From Ustilaginoidea virens (taxonomy: Eukaryota > Ascomycota > Sordariomycetes > Hypocreales > Clavicipitaceae): a stretch of 64,000 bases of DNA. Below the pieces are notes generated by a model. That model was not told the origin of the DNA. It saw nothing but the letters and a program-made list of their open reading frames with translations, and did no database searches. The stretch covers positions 5,208,001 to 5,272,000 of the forward strand of contig NC_057316.1 in the NCBI RefSeq assembly GCF_000687475.1, in the 5' to 3' direction. The position numbers and the translations under genes are program-made. Shown piece by piece: positions 1-12,084 of this stretch. The stretch's first letter is position 1; the number at the start of each line of letters is the position of its first letter.

Positions 1-586
1 CGTCGTCGCCAACGCCGAACGAATCCATTTGATGCTTCCATATCTTGTCGTCGGCGAGTTTTCTCCTGGAGTCCTCCCTCTGCAGTCCCTCCCCCTTTCC
101 TACGACTGGTACCAGACTGCATGTACTTCCTATGTACATACTACCAACTAGCACCTGGCGGTGTCCACATGGCTCAAGCTGCTTGCCTACATGTACCAGG
201 CTGCCCACTGCCCACTGCCCACTGCCCGCTGCCCGCTGCCCGCTGCCCGCTGCCTGGCAGCCCACCACCAGCCGTGCCCCAGGCCATCTTACCCCCCCCC
301 CCTCCCTTCCTCCTCTGGGCAATCAGCGCAAACTACTACCTACCGTCTTCGTCTTGTCTTGTCTCGGCTTTGATCATCATCCCAACGAGTCTTGTCTTGG
401 TGCATGTGGATTTCATTTCCATCCCACGTTTCTATTTTCGTCTTGTTCCGCCCCGTTCCCTTCACTGACCTGTTCCTTTGTCGGGATCGCTGCGATGGTT
501 TCTTTTCTTTCCACTCTTCTGCCGTTTTGACTGGCGCCAGGGCGGACGCCATGAAATTCAAAGGCGAGGCAAGCTACGGCACTACA
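1..586. other. Upstream region of the TRP-like channel gene
   Basis: No gene is supported here. The stretch is pyrimidine-rich and includes a heptamer tandem repeat at 201-249. Short open frames cross the repeat and look like chance. It probably holds the promoter and 5' leader of the channel gene that follows. Confidence 0.5.
201..249. repeat. Heptamer tandem repeat (CTGCCCR)7
   Basis: Seven perfect head-to-tail copies of CTGCCCA or CTGCCCG are visible, three of the first type then four of the second, followed by a degenerate copy. It lies in the upstream region of the channel gene and looks like a minisatellite made by slippage. Confidence 0.9.
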
Positions 587-3500
587 ATGTTCTCCTCGCT
601 CCTTCGCCGCCCCAAGCCCGGCTCTCGTCGCGTCGACATTCACCACCTCCCCGTTTCTCCCTCGACTGCACCGCCCGCGCAACGTCAGGTCACCTCAAGA
701 ACGCATGCCACGGCAGACTTCACCGAAGCAGACGATGAGGACGATGAAACAAATGAGGAGTACCTCGTTCGGTTCGACGAGGAAGCCGGTCCTGGAAGCG
801 ACCAGCCAGAAGACGACCAAGACCAAGACGACGATGGCGGAGACGAGGATGCCCATGCGAATGTCCGCCGCCAGGGGCTACCGATTCTGCCTCTCTTTTC
901 CGCGACACACCTTGGTACCATTTCCCGTTGTTTTTTCTTTTTGTCGAGACCGTTCTCTCCATCCACGACAACATGAAGCTATAGTCCTTCTGCCTCGCAC
1001 CCGCGTACGCCCTTGTTTGCACAAGTCAACCCCAACTGACCATGCTGGCCCGTAGATAGTCTACCAATCTATAGCATCACGCATTCTATCCGCATCATCG
1101 TGAGTGCGCGTACCGAGACGTCCTTGTCGTGGGATCAGCTTCGGTCTCCCCAGGTCTCCCAGTTCCTGGTGAAGCCTATGCAGCAGCAAATCCGGGCCCA
1201 GCATTTTTCGAGAGCCACCCTGTACGCTCTCATGGCAAACTGCTTGCAATTCAGCAAGGAAGGCCAAAGGTACGCCGCAAATGCCGGTATCAGTAACACG
1301 AGAGCCAAAGTTTGCGAGCTGCTGGCCCTCAAGCTTCTCAAGGAATATTCCACAAGGGAACTCATCGACGCGTTAGCATACGACTTCTACCCGCTCCAGG
1401 GAGTGTCCGGAGCATTGCTGCCAATGTCTCGTGACAAAGCGTCAATCAAGGCCATGCAAGCCATGACCGCCTCGAGGACCTCGACGCTAGAAGTCGCCAT
1501 CCGGGCTTCGGCAAAGCACTTCCTAGCCCACCCGGTCGTTGTGCAACAGCTGGAAGCCATCTGGAAAGGCGCAATCACCTTCTACTCATCCGCCGACACC
1601 CTGCACCGCGAATCTCCGCCAAGCCCTTTGGCAAGCACAGATGCGGATTCCGCAAAGCCAGACACGAGGACTCCCCTGCTCGGCTCGCTGCCACCCAAAC
1701 TTGGTCAATACCAGATTCCCCCAGGACGAAGAACTGTTATGCTATACGACCCCAGACAGGCTTCCATGTTCAAGCTTTCTCGGCTGCGAGTTCCCCGTTA
1801 CCGGTCTTTTCTCTCCACCATATCTCTGGCCGTGTTGATTGGCCTCTTCCTGGCCGTGCTCTCGCAAAGGTCCGTCCAAATCACCGGATTGGAGTTGGTA
1901 TTCTGGTTCTGGAGTGCAGGCTTTATGCTGGATGAACTTGTGGGCTTTAACGAGCAAGGATTCGCCCTCTACATCATGAGCTTCTGGAACATTTTCGGCC
2001 TAGGAATCCTGGTGCTTTTGATCGCGTATTACTGCATGCGGGCGTACGGCGTCTTTCTGGTAGACCCTCACCACTGGAACGCCATGGCGTATGATGTGCT
2101 TGCGGCCAACGCAATTCTGCTCCTGCCTCGAATCTTTAGCGTTCTGGACCATTACCAGTACTTTTCCCAGCTACTGATTGCCTTCCGTCTCATGGCTGTA
2201 GACCTAGCCGCTGTCTTTGTCTTGGTTCTCATCATGTGCAGCGGATTCTTCGTCTTCTTCACCCTGTCTCAAAACGCTAGTCATGGTGGCGAGGTCGCTT
2301 ACAAAATTTTCCAAATCCTCATGGGCTTTACTCCAGCAGCATGGGATGTGTGAGTCGCACCGGATTTCAAGCCATTGGAAGGGAGAATTGCCACTCACCA
2401 ATGTCTCCTAGGTGGCCAACTTACAATTGGTTGGCGAGGATGCTGATGATGATCTTTCTCATCATTTGTCACTTCTTGGTCGTGTAAGTGTGTTCCAGAA
2501 TTGCAAAATCACACGAGGCCCCCAGGCAAACTGACGTGTGCCAAGTACAATCCTCATCACTGTCCTGACGAATTCGTTCATGGCCATTGCCTCCAATGCC
2601 ACAGAAGAACACCAGTGAGATAGCCCAACTCCCTCCCAAACATTCAACTTCGCCCCGAGTCTGACCAGACCTTTAGGTTTGTCTTTGCAATCAACACCAT
2701 TTCCATGGTCAAGAATGACGCTTTGTTCTCGTATATTGCCCCCAGCAATATTTTTGCGTGGCTTCTGATGCCTTTGCGCTATTGCCTGCCCATGAAGCAT
2801 TTTGTTTGGCTCAACCGAACCATCATCAAGGTCACTCATTTTCCAGTCCTATTCATCATTTACTTGTACGAGCGATTCTGGCTTGCTCCTTCCATGTTCG
2901 AGCCCACGGATTTAGTAGAAAATCACGGTCGGTCCCGGCGCCGGACCATCTCATTCGGAGACACGGCACAACGGACAGCCATGTTTAGTCCCAACGTTCG
3001 CGTCCGTGAAGAGTCCATGGCTGGGTTCCACAAGGACCGAGCGTTGGAGGAAGTATTCCGTCGTGTGCCCGATGCGACCACGCTACGCACCCAGAGAAGG
3101 AATGAGAGACGTAAAACGCAGACGGCGATCCGGAACTGGATGGAGCAGCACGAGGAAGGGATGCCGTCCACCAACTGGCCAACCCTAGACAGCCGAGCCA
3201 TTCCCGAGTGGCAAAGACGAATGAGCGTAGGCTGGGACAGGCCATCACACCGTAGGCAGGTGTCCGATGTCCGGTCTACGGCGAGCGATCCCGCGGAGTT
3301 GGCGTCCAACCGGGGCATGTCGTTCAACAACAGGAACGCCAAACGACGGCCATGGCGGGGCGTGGAACGCGTTGCGCCCGATTACAAGGACCATACTGAC
3401 GCGGATGGAGACGATGAGCTGGTCACAAACGACGAGGATGAAGACGAGGCAACCAACGCTGGCAGGAGCCAGCAGTTTGAGAAGCACGGGGTGGAAGGCG

Positions 3501-4471
3501 AAGAGGACTACTTCACCACATCCATGGGAGGGCGGCCGGCCGGAATGGCACCCACCCACGGATCGTGCTCCAAAGGCGATGGCGTGCCGACCCCGGGTCG
3601 AGGAGGTCAACCAAGACGAGCGGCACACAATCGTACCCACTCCACCAACACCATACTTTACAATCCAGAGCATCACCAGGCAGACGCTTCATTTGCCGCT
3701 TCGCCTCCGAAAAGAAAAGCGCTGCCTCTGCCTCGCAGACCAAACACAAGTGGCAGGAACACTGGCACGGCCTCACCGTCTCAGGGGCTACGACGCCACT
3801 CCCCACGAAGACCGCCTTACCTGTCCACGTCGAAGCCTCGACCGATCCTGACACCGCGCGGGATCAATGACAGCGGTGGCGTGACGCAAACCGCCATGAT
3901 GAGCCTCGATCCCCGCGACAGGCTCAGGGAAGTCAGGAGGCTGCCCTCTGTGGACCTGAGCATCATGTCTGGCCACCTCGGACTGGACGACAACAACATT
4001 GCCATGGCCGGCAGCTTCCAGACGCAAATGGCCATGGCCTTGATGAAGGACAATCGCATGCGCTCTTCGGGCGGTGAAGCTGCCGACCATGATAGGATGG
4101 GAAGGTTGGTCCTGGCTCGCATGAAGACACTGGAAGAAAGTTTTGCCGACGTGATCAAGGAAATGCGCGACTTGAAGAATAGCTCTACCGCGCCGCATTC
4201 GCGGCGGAACTCGTCAGGTGAAGAGCCGAGGTCAGGATCAGGGTTCGGGGGCGGTAGCGAACACGACCGCCTGAGGAAAGGCAACGTAACCCCTCGGAAA
4301 GCGCACGGCAAAAGACCTGCGAGCCGACGAAGCACGAAGGAGCCGAGAATCGGGCTATACGGTAAGCGAGATGTGAAGGGGAAAGCCAAGGAAACGGTGC
4401 ACTCGCCGAGCAGCGAGCAAGGAAGAGAGGCTGGCAAGAACAGCTTCGCGACCAAGGGGAGTTCCATGTGA
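587..4471 (+). CDS. YVC1-family TRP-like non-selective cation channel
   Basis: Predicted exons are 587-914, 1056-2349, 2412-2483, 2546-2614 and 2677-4471. They join in frame to 1185 residues. Introns have GT-AG ends, and the join across intron 1 restores the conserved stretch LPIYSITHSIRII. An acidic N-terminal segment (about residues 40-90) precedes a cytosolic domain. Hydrophobic segments follow from about residue 357 (FLSTISLAVLIGLFLAVL) to about 590. The pore-like stretch FTPAAWDVWPTYNW is followed by a last helix ending VLTNSFMAIASNA. The remaining C-terminal half, about 570 residues, is polar, rich in Arg, Ser and Pro, and low in complexity. Yeast Yvc1 releases vacuolar calcium, so a role in calcium signalling is inferred. 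The protein is much longer than yeast Yvc1, mainly at its tail. An in-frame ATG at 551 would add 12 residues. I chose 587 because MFSSLLRRPKP resembles the usual start. Confidence 0.88.
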
Positions 4472-5006
4472 ACAAAGGGGGCCGCAACATGTTGCCGGTC
4501 GGTTTTGCAGCGAGAGAGAAGACCGGGGGGGGGGGAGGCGTTGCACGAATTCTGAGCATCAGGCTGGCGTTTTATAACGTGTGGGATTTGCTGTCTCCTT
4601 GCAGAGACAGGGAGGGCTCGGCTTGGTTTTCCGAGCTTTGTACGAGTACCGGAGGTAGCCGTGGATTTTGCGTCGGGGGGGGGAACATTCATCATGGAAA
4701 GCGCGCATTGGTTGGGGTTGGGGTTGGGGGGGGGGGGGGGGGCGGAGGCCATGTTCAAATGCATCTTTAATCAGCAAAGAGGGCAGATATGCCATGCCAT
4801 CAGACCCCGGGTGAACCGTCGCCCGACAACCGACAACCGTAGGTAGTAGTACGCTTTGATTGATTGACTTTTTTGATTTAGTTGGTCCGGCCTGTTCAGG
4901 TGATGCATCTTGCAACAGTAAGCGGCCGTCTCCGTTGGTCCCATCCTCGAGGAGTCGGCGGCGCCGACCTCTTTGGCCGTGGGGAGCGACGAGGCCAAAG
5001 CGTCAG
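4472..5006. other. Convergent 3' region between the channel gene and TAP42
   Basis: The two genes point toward each other, so this stretch should hold both 3' untranslated regions. It contains three G runs on the + strand (4525-4535, 4675-4683, 4726-4742). No gene is visible. Confidence 0.6.
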
Positions 5007-6080
5007 TCATCCCATGTTGAGCGTGTTACCCGCGCCCCGGCGGTTGTCGTCCTTGAAGTCGTCCCACTCGCGCGCCTTGTACGTCTCCCTGTCGACGGCG
5101 TCCGCGTCATCCTCGTCGACCTCCCTGGCGGGCGGGTCGGTGCCCCCCTCGAGCATGTTGCCGCGCCTCCTCTCCTCGGCCAGGTACTCGTCGATAGACA
5201 TGGTCGGCAGGTTGTGCCCCGGGCGGAAGACGCCCCTCGCCAGGTCGGCCCGCGAGCCCACCAGCGTAAACGGCTGCAGCGGCCGGCCCTGCCGCGAGAG
5301 GAGCGGCCCGCCGCCCCTGCCGACGACGCCGGACCCCCCGCCACCGAGGAAGGGCTCGTCCAGCCTCAGCGAGGCATCGGGGTCCGCCGCCGCCGCCGGA
5401 TGCCGCGGCTCCTCGGCCGGCGCCAGGGCCAGCATCTCGGCCTCCCTGTTCAGCGAGTCCAGCCCCTCAAACGCCTTGTGCGTGTGGTACGCCACGTCGG
5501 CCAGGTAAGCCTGACGGACGGGCTCCTCGTCCCCGTCCCCGTCCGCGCGGCCCGCGTCCTCCTTCAGCGCGGCCAGCCTCCCCCGCAGGTCCCTTTCCGC
5601 CCGGAAGCTCGCCACCTTGGCCGCCCGCCGGGCCGCCGCGTCCCCCGCGGCCGGCGCCACGGCAAACCCCTCCTCGTCGTCGCGGTAGCGCTCGAGCAGC
5701 TTGGCGTACGGGCCCGCCACCAGGCCGTACCCGTCGACCAGGGCGAGGAACCGCTCGTACGCGGCTCGCGCGGCGCGCAGGACGAGCTTGCGCTGGGCCG
5801 GCCCCGCAAACGGCGTCCGCTGCACCAGCTCGGCCACCGTGTAGTTGGTGGCCAGGTACGGGAGCGACGACGTGGCAATGTCCTCGACTCCCTCGTTGGG
5901 GGAGAACAAGGCGAGGGAGCCTGTTCGGTCCAAGACGGAGGCGTATAGAGAGAGCACGGCGTGCACTTCGGCGGCGTAGCTTGGGCTTGTCGCGTTGGCG
6001 GCAGACTCGAGAGCTCGCCGTCGGCTTTCGGCTTCTTGGAAAAGGGCGCGGAGCGAGGGCGGCTCGTCGGCGGAAGCCAT
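5007..6080 (-). CDS. TAP42: TAP42 / alpha4-type PP2A-associated protein
   Basis: This intron-free gene encodes 357 residues. Tap42/alpha4 proteins bind the catalytic subunits of PP2A-like phosphatases and link them to TOR signalling; this is known for the family. The helical N-terminal half has the family pattern, including LPYLATNYTVAELVQ and the long helices that follow. The C-terminus carries the signature EWDDFKDDNRRGAGNTLNMG. The start is the ATG at 6078-6080; an upstream frame extension uses only a GTG. An Ala/Gly/Pro-rich linker around residues 225-260 is low complexity. Third codon positions are strongly G/C. On the opposite strand this leaves a long spurious open frame. The gene is convergent with the channel gene and lies head to tail with TOP2. 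Confidence 0.93.
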   Translation of the reverse strand: MASADEPPSLRALFQEAESRRRALESAANATSPSYAAEVHAVLSLYASVLDRTGSLALFSPNEGVEDIATSSLPYLATNYTVAELVQRTPFAGPAQRKLVLRAARAAYERFLALVDGYGLVAGPYAKLLERYRDDEEGFAVAPAAGDAAARRAAKVASFRAERDLRGRLAALKEDAGRADGDGDEEPVRQAYLADVAYHTHKAFEGLDSLNREAEMLALAPAEEPRHPAAAADPDASLRLDEPFLGGGGSGVVGRGGGPLLSRQGRPLQPFTLVGSRADLARGVFRPGHNLPTMSIDEYLAEERRRGNMLEGGTDPPAREVDEDDADAVDRETYKAREWDDFKDDNRRGAGNTLNMG

Positions 6081-6682
6081 TGTCGTGGCGGCCACGTGGC
6101 AGGAGCTACCTGTTTTCGTTTCCTTCTTGTGTTATGAGGGATGAGGGATGAGGGATGAGGGATGAGGGATGAGGGTGGAGGGTGGAGGGTTGAGTTGGTT
6201 CTTCAGAACTTCATACAAGCACGGACAAGACTGAGCGAGTGGCAAGGCGCGAGTCTTATCGATAAGACCATACGTACAGTACAAGTACAGTACATGCATC
6301 TCCTCAGTGCCTCCCTAAATACGAACCACCAGTCTGTCATTCATGTCACCTGTCACCCAACAGCCCTCACTGACGGACCATGCAAAGGCCATTCATTCTC
6401 TGCAGCTGCCTGCCACCTGATGAAGCAGCAGCTATCCATGCAACCATCAATGATGTAAGCAAAAAAAGACGCCCAGCATTCAGCCTGGCGCGGCCCATCC
6501 CGGCCCCAAGGTGGTACCTCCAGCCCCCATTCGATTCGCTCTTGTCATTTCCCACACGGAGTCCTCTCGCCCAAGCTATAAAAAGAAACAGCAAATGTAT
6601 ACACATGAGATGGATTCAGCTACTCTTGGCCATCCCGGCTGAAAACAAAACAGAAAAACAAAGATAAAAAGACACCGTGCCC
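6081..6682. other. TAP42 promoter and TOP2 3' flank
   Basis: TAP42 and TOP2 are transcribed the same way, so this 600-base stretch holds the TOP2 3' end and the TAP42 promoter. It carries the heptamer repeat at 6136-6191. No gene is supported. Confidence 0.55.
6136..6191. repeat. Heptamer tandem repeat (GAGGGAT)5(GAGGGTK)3
   Basis: Five copies of GAGGGAT are followed by three diverged GAGGGTG/T copies. The repeat sits about 55 bases upstream of the TAP42 start codon, so it may fall in the promoter or 5' leader. Confidence 0.9.
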
Positions 6683-9600
6683 TCAGTCATCGTCTATCTC
6701 GAATGGATCGTCGCTCTCGTCTTGCATCAGCGAAGAATCATCGTCCACGATAATGGGCCGCTTGGCAGCAGCAGCTCGGCCAGGCCGCGCTCGCGCAGCA
6801 GGCTTGGGTCTCGGAGCAGGAGACGGACCATCATCCATCTCATCATCCGAGTCCACCTGCGCGATTGCCTTGGCACCCTTGCCGAGTTTCTTGGCGGCAT
6901 ACGCTTTCGCGGCAGGCGACAACGTGGTAGCCTTGGGAGCTGGAGCTGCCTTGGGAGCTGCCTTGGGAGCTGCCTTGGTCTTCTTCGGTTGGGCGGCCGT
7001 CTTTGCTTTGGAGGCAGCAGCAGGCTTGGCTCGTGGCTTTTTCTTAACATCCACTAGGCCGCTGTCTGCGTCTACCGAAGTCGAAGATGCAGTCGTCTTT
7101 GCTGCCCGATCGACAAGCTCGTCATCCGACATCTGTGCATCATCCTCATCCCTGGTGGCCGTCTTGTGGAGAGGAGGTGGCTTGCTAAGAAGATGGTCCG
7201 TTTCCTCCTCATCTTGACTGTCCATGTCTCTCGCTGACGTTGCAGGCTTTGGCATTGGTTTCTGCGTTTTGCTTGACTCACCGCTGCCCTGGCTTGCTTG
7301 TGGCTTATTCATGGAAAATAAGCCCACTCGTCCGCTGCTTTCGGGGACCGTTGACTTGGAAGTGCCCTTAACCATGGAGCCAATGTCCCCCAGCGTGTCG
7401 TCGTCGTCGTCGTCGTCTTCGGCGCCAGAAGACATGTCGAACAATGTCGTTGCCTTGGAAGCCGCAGCCCTCTTGGTAGGTCGAATGACCTCGAGCTCAT
7501 CTGATTGAGACTGCGAAGCAGGCAGAGACCGAGACTGAGATGGCTCACTGGCCTTGGCAGCTGCAGGTTTGTTCCGACTGAGCGCCATGAAATCGTCATC
7601 GGAAAAGTTGTCCGAAATGGCCACCAAATCTTCATTGGGCTCCTTCTTTGCTTTCAAGCTAAACATTTCAGCAAACCTTTGAGCACTCTTTGTCTCGAGC
7701 TTGGGTCTTGGTTCTGCCTTGGCCGCTCCTCCCTTGCCTTTGGCCTTTGGTTTCTTCTCTGGAGCATAGTCGTCATCGTCTTTCGCCTTGCGGTTGCGAC
7801 CCGCACCGATCTTCTTTGACACTCTTCGCCCCATACGGCGGATCTGGGTCTGAAGTTCCGCTTCAAGAGCCAGTTGAGCATTCCACTCCACCATGAATTC
7901 GTCCAGATCAGCACACCACAGGTCCTTCTCACTCTTGGCCAGCAAAGTCGAGTGTTCCTCCTTCTTCGCCGCAATGGCGTTGTTTAATTTTTGCAATCGC
8001 TCCTCAGTGAGCGCCCAGATTGGCATCTGTTTCGGATTCCTGTGATTAGTTCATCTTTCCGCAGCTATTGGTTGCTCCGTCACGAGGAAAAAACTCACCG
8101 AAAGCAGATAGTCATAGTCTCGAGCACCACCCGCAACGGCAGCATCCTCATTCTCGTCATTTTCGTCATCCGATTTGCCTATTTCGTCTTCTGTCGTCTT
8201 CGTCTTTTGGCCACCAGGAGGAAACGCTTCGTACTTGCGATCTCGAAGCTCTTGTACCAGGACGGCCTTCTTCTTCCTCGCCACCACCAAATCGCCGTCA
8301 TTGATTTCCCGAATGAAGCGTGCTTGGTTCTTGAGTTTCCGATAATCTGCGTGGTATACACCGAGCCAGTATTGCTACGGCATTTGTCAGCAAAAAAAGC
8401 AAATCGCACTTCGACTGTATCGAATCATAAACACTCATTCTTCACCTTTCGATCAGTGTACATGCCAAGCCGATGAATGTAGTATTCCTCCAAGATGTCC
8501 TCAACCTTGTCGTATTTTCGAATTTGACCCCTCGTGTCAAAAGCAACCAGATTTGACGTGGCAACTTGCTTCGTGAGTTTGAACCGCTCCAGCAAACCCT
8601 CTTCCAGAATCTTGGGCATGTGCTTCTCGTCCACCATGATTTCAAAATGGACGGTCTTGTGGTCGTTGAACTCCTTGTAGTCTTTGATCCAGGCGGGGCC
8701 ATCGACACCGCTAATCACCTTTTCGAGCCTTGCCTTGAAGTCGTCTGTCCACATGCGGATAGGCAGTTCAGTAATGATAATCTCGTTGGCATTCTGTTCA
8801 TTCTGGTAGGCAATACCATTAAACTTGTATCGATCGGGTCCTGCGAGCTCAGCGCTGCCCTTCCAGCCACGAAACCAAGGCGTCATGGTTTCAAAAGGTT
8901 TCTCCTCGGAATCCTTCTCATCTATGCGACCCATGCGGCGTCTGAGGTTCTTGACGATATCTTCTGGATGGTAGTTGGGAATGTTGGTGCTCCATCCAGT
9001 GCCGATACCATCAGCACCATTGACCAGCACCATGGGAATAATGGGCGAGTACACCTCTGGTTCGATGCGCGCGCCATCCTCATACTGGTGCTTGAGGCTG
9101 GCCTCATCTAGGGGTGAGAAGATCTTCTTGGCGAACGGTGCCAGACGTGTAAACGTGTAACGGGGACTAGCGGCGTCGGAGCCACCAGCAAGACGGGAAC
9201 CAAAGTTGCCGCTTGGTTCGAGGATATTGATATTATTGGAACCGACAAAGTTTTGTGCTAAGCCGATAATGGTCTGCTGCAGGGAAGCTTCGCCATGATG
9301 ATACGCAGTCTGCTCAGAGACATAACCAGCAAGTTCAACGACCTTTTTGTCCTTGGTCAGGTTTCGTTTGAAGCAAGCATAAAGAACTTTTCGCTGACCG
9401 GGCTTCAATCCGTCAATCACGGACGGGATGGAACGCATGTTGTCAGCCATGCTGAAAAGGATCAGTTCCTTGCTGACGAAGTCTCTATACGTGATTTGCT
9501 TTGTGGAGTGATCTAGAAAAGTACCGGGAACGAAGGCACCCAGCCACTCTTTTCGAGCATCGGCCTTCTTCTTGGAAAATACCAGATCAAAAAGCTCAGC

Positions 9601-12084
9601 TTCTTCTGGCTTCATGGTCTCGAACTCCTTGAGATGTTCGTCTAGATTTGTAAAGTAAACTTGCGCGTCCTCATTGGAGCTCGTACCCAAACCCTTGAAG
9701 TACTTGGATTCCCACCTCGATAACTCTGCCTTGTGGACTTCCTTCCACTCCTCGTATTGTGGCTGAGTGAAGAAGGACTTGAGTCTTTGGGGCTTTTTGG
9801 GGTTGGAACCTTGCCAAACCTTGACAATCGGTGTGATGAACTCCCTGAAAAATTCCGGAATCTGGAGCAGGGACGGGAATTGGACCTGCAGAAAGTTGAT
9901 GAGAAGACCTTTGATGTGGCTGCCATCATGATCTTGATCTGCCATAATCATCAAATGGCCATAACGAAGGCTTTTGGTATCAGTGTACACCTGTTTGTGT
10001 TTCAAACCAAGAAACTGCTTGATATTCTGAATCTCTTGATTTTTCGTGATCTGATCAATGGACGCATCTCGGACGTTGAGTAGTTTACCTCGTAGGGGAA
10101 AAACGCCAATACGGTCGGGGTCAAGGATTGCTCGTCCAGACACGGCCAAACCCTTGGCTGAGTCACCTTCAGTCAGAATGAGTGTGCATTCGTGACCGCG
10201 CCTGGTACCAGCCAAGTTGGCTTCGACGAGTTTGGCATTGCTCACTCTTGCTCGCTTGCCCCCATCACTCTTGGACATCATTTTGTCGGCTTTTTTCTGC
10301 GCAAAGTCGATGATGTTCTCAATAGCTTCTGACTTGGCAATCTGTTTAAGGAAAGCGTCGCCAAGGACGCACTTGCTGCCAAACTGACTGGGTTTGGTCG
10401 TGAGCTGTTCCTTTGTTTGCGACGTAAAGGCGGGGTTATTGACGAGGCAGTTTACAAAGATGAAGATGTGGTTTCGCAGATGACTCTGCTTGAGAGAGTG
10501 TCCCTTTTTCCTCTTGTCGAGAGTTTTTAGGAGGTGACTTGTAATCTGATCGGCCACATAGTTGACATGCGTGCCACCAGAGGTAGTAGCGATGGAGTTG
10601 ACAAACGAGACTTGCTGAAAGGTTCCGTCAGACACTGTGAAGCCCACCTCCCAACGGGGATGTGTCTTGTCCTTGTCAATCTCGACAGTGCACGTTGGAT
10701 TCCCGCCTTCCTCTGCAGTTCGCTCGGCGGCGATAGACTTGGCGTAAAGATCACAGTATGCTTTGAAGTCTTTTATTTTGATCTGCTCTCCATTCAGGAA
10801 GACCTTGACCGAACGGATGGTTCCCGCCATGTCGTAGACTCTGCGAAACAGGAGAGCTTCCAGGTCGTCATCGATGCCCTCCGTCATTCCAAAACGGTTG
10901 TAGTCAGGCTTGAAAGTGATTCGTACGAAATCGGCCGATTTGTTCGAGGTTATCTTGGCCTTGTGCATCTTTTGCATGTTGTCGGTCCAGGTCTGCTTGT
11001 ATCTTTTGCCATGCTCGCTGTCTTGAAGCTCAATCGTGAATTCGGTGCTAAACACGTTGCAAAGCTTGGCACCATAGCCGTTACGTCCACCGACAGTCTT
11101 TTGCTCCTCGTCATCAAAGTTGGAACCGGCAAGGAGGTGGCCGAAGATGAGCTCTGGGATGTACATCTTTTCCTTCTCGTGAAGAACGATGGGTATACCC
11201 TTTCCATTGTTTTCAACACTGATCTCGCCGGATTCGCGATTTATCGTGACCTTCATTTGCGTCATGGACTTTTCACGTTGCGCATTGTCCGCGGCGTTGA
11301 CCAAGATTTCGTCAAAAATTTTATAGAAGCCGGGTACAAAGGTGATGTTCTTGAACTCCATTTGCGATGCTGCCTTGTTAAACACCCATACTTGCTGGTC
11401 TGTTTTCTCGACTGAGCCAATATAAGTGTCAGGTCGCTTGATGATGTGCTCAAGCTGAGTGAGCTTTTGGTATTTCTCTGTGGCTGTTTTGGATGATTTC
11501 GACGCTGGTTTCGCTGGTTCGTCGACTATCACACTGTCATTTTCAACCTCGGCAAGTGGTAGGCCGCTAGACTTCTTGATGGGAAGCGCGTTTTTCTGCT
11601 TCTTGGAGCTGGGCGGCGTGTGGGAGAATCCAGACGAGTTGCCGCCGAAGAGGTCTTCATCGTCACTTTCTGGCTTTCTGCGTTTCGCCGGGGCCTTTGA
11701 TTTGAGAGTCGTCTGTACCATCTTCTTTGCAGCAGGCTTGGCCAGTGCCTTGGTCTTTGATTTCTGATTGTCACGAGTCAGCAAGACGTTTGGTACTGGG
11801 GTGGTGTGCAAGCGAAAGGGCTGCGTTTTCGGGCAACGAAGCTTCCGCCACAGGTGTTTGTTGAGGTTCATGAGCAGATTTGGCGTTTGGACAAGAGGAA
11901 CGAAAATGCAAGTTTGAAAGTGGAGGGAGGAGGGTGGGTAGACGGGCTCGCGCGAACAGCTGGTTTCCTGAAATTGGCCAGTTGGCGGCTTAGGTCTTGT
12001 AAGGAAACTCACTTTCATGGGGACAAAGTCATCAGATTCCTCACCCAGACTGAAGGCGGGATCGGACATGACGTCTGAATCCAT
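6683..12084 (-). CDS. TOP2: DNA topoisomerase II
   Basis: Four exons (12084-12013, 11763-8446, 8374-8099, 8026-6683) join in frame to 1669 residues, the usual size for fungal type IIA enzymes. The enzyme passes one DNA duplex through another using ATP, in the nucleus. The GHKL ATPase region shows EILVNAADNAQ and GRNGYGAKL. The TOPRIM domain shows EGDSAKG (Glu556) and DQDHDG (Asp633, 635, 637). The breakage-reunion domain carries the catalytic tyrosine in SPRYTF (Tyr893). The C-terminal 400 residues form an acidic, Lys/Ala/Ser-rich tail. Intron 1 is 249 bases and follows a 24-codon first exon starting MDSDVMSD. An open frame running through intron 1 gives a false N-terminus. The exon 3 to 4 join restores DYLLSMPIWALT. 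Confidence 0.97.

Noticed and set aside
4860..5948. 362-codon open frame opposite TAP42
   Set aside because: The translation is Arg/Pro/Val-rich with no domain, while the minus strand carries the TAP42 signature.
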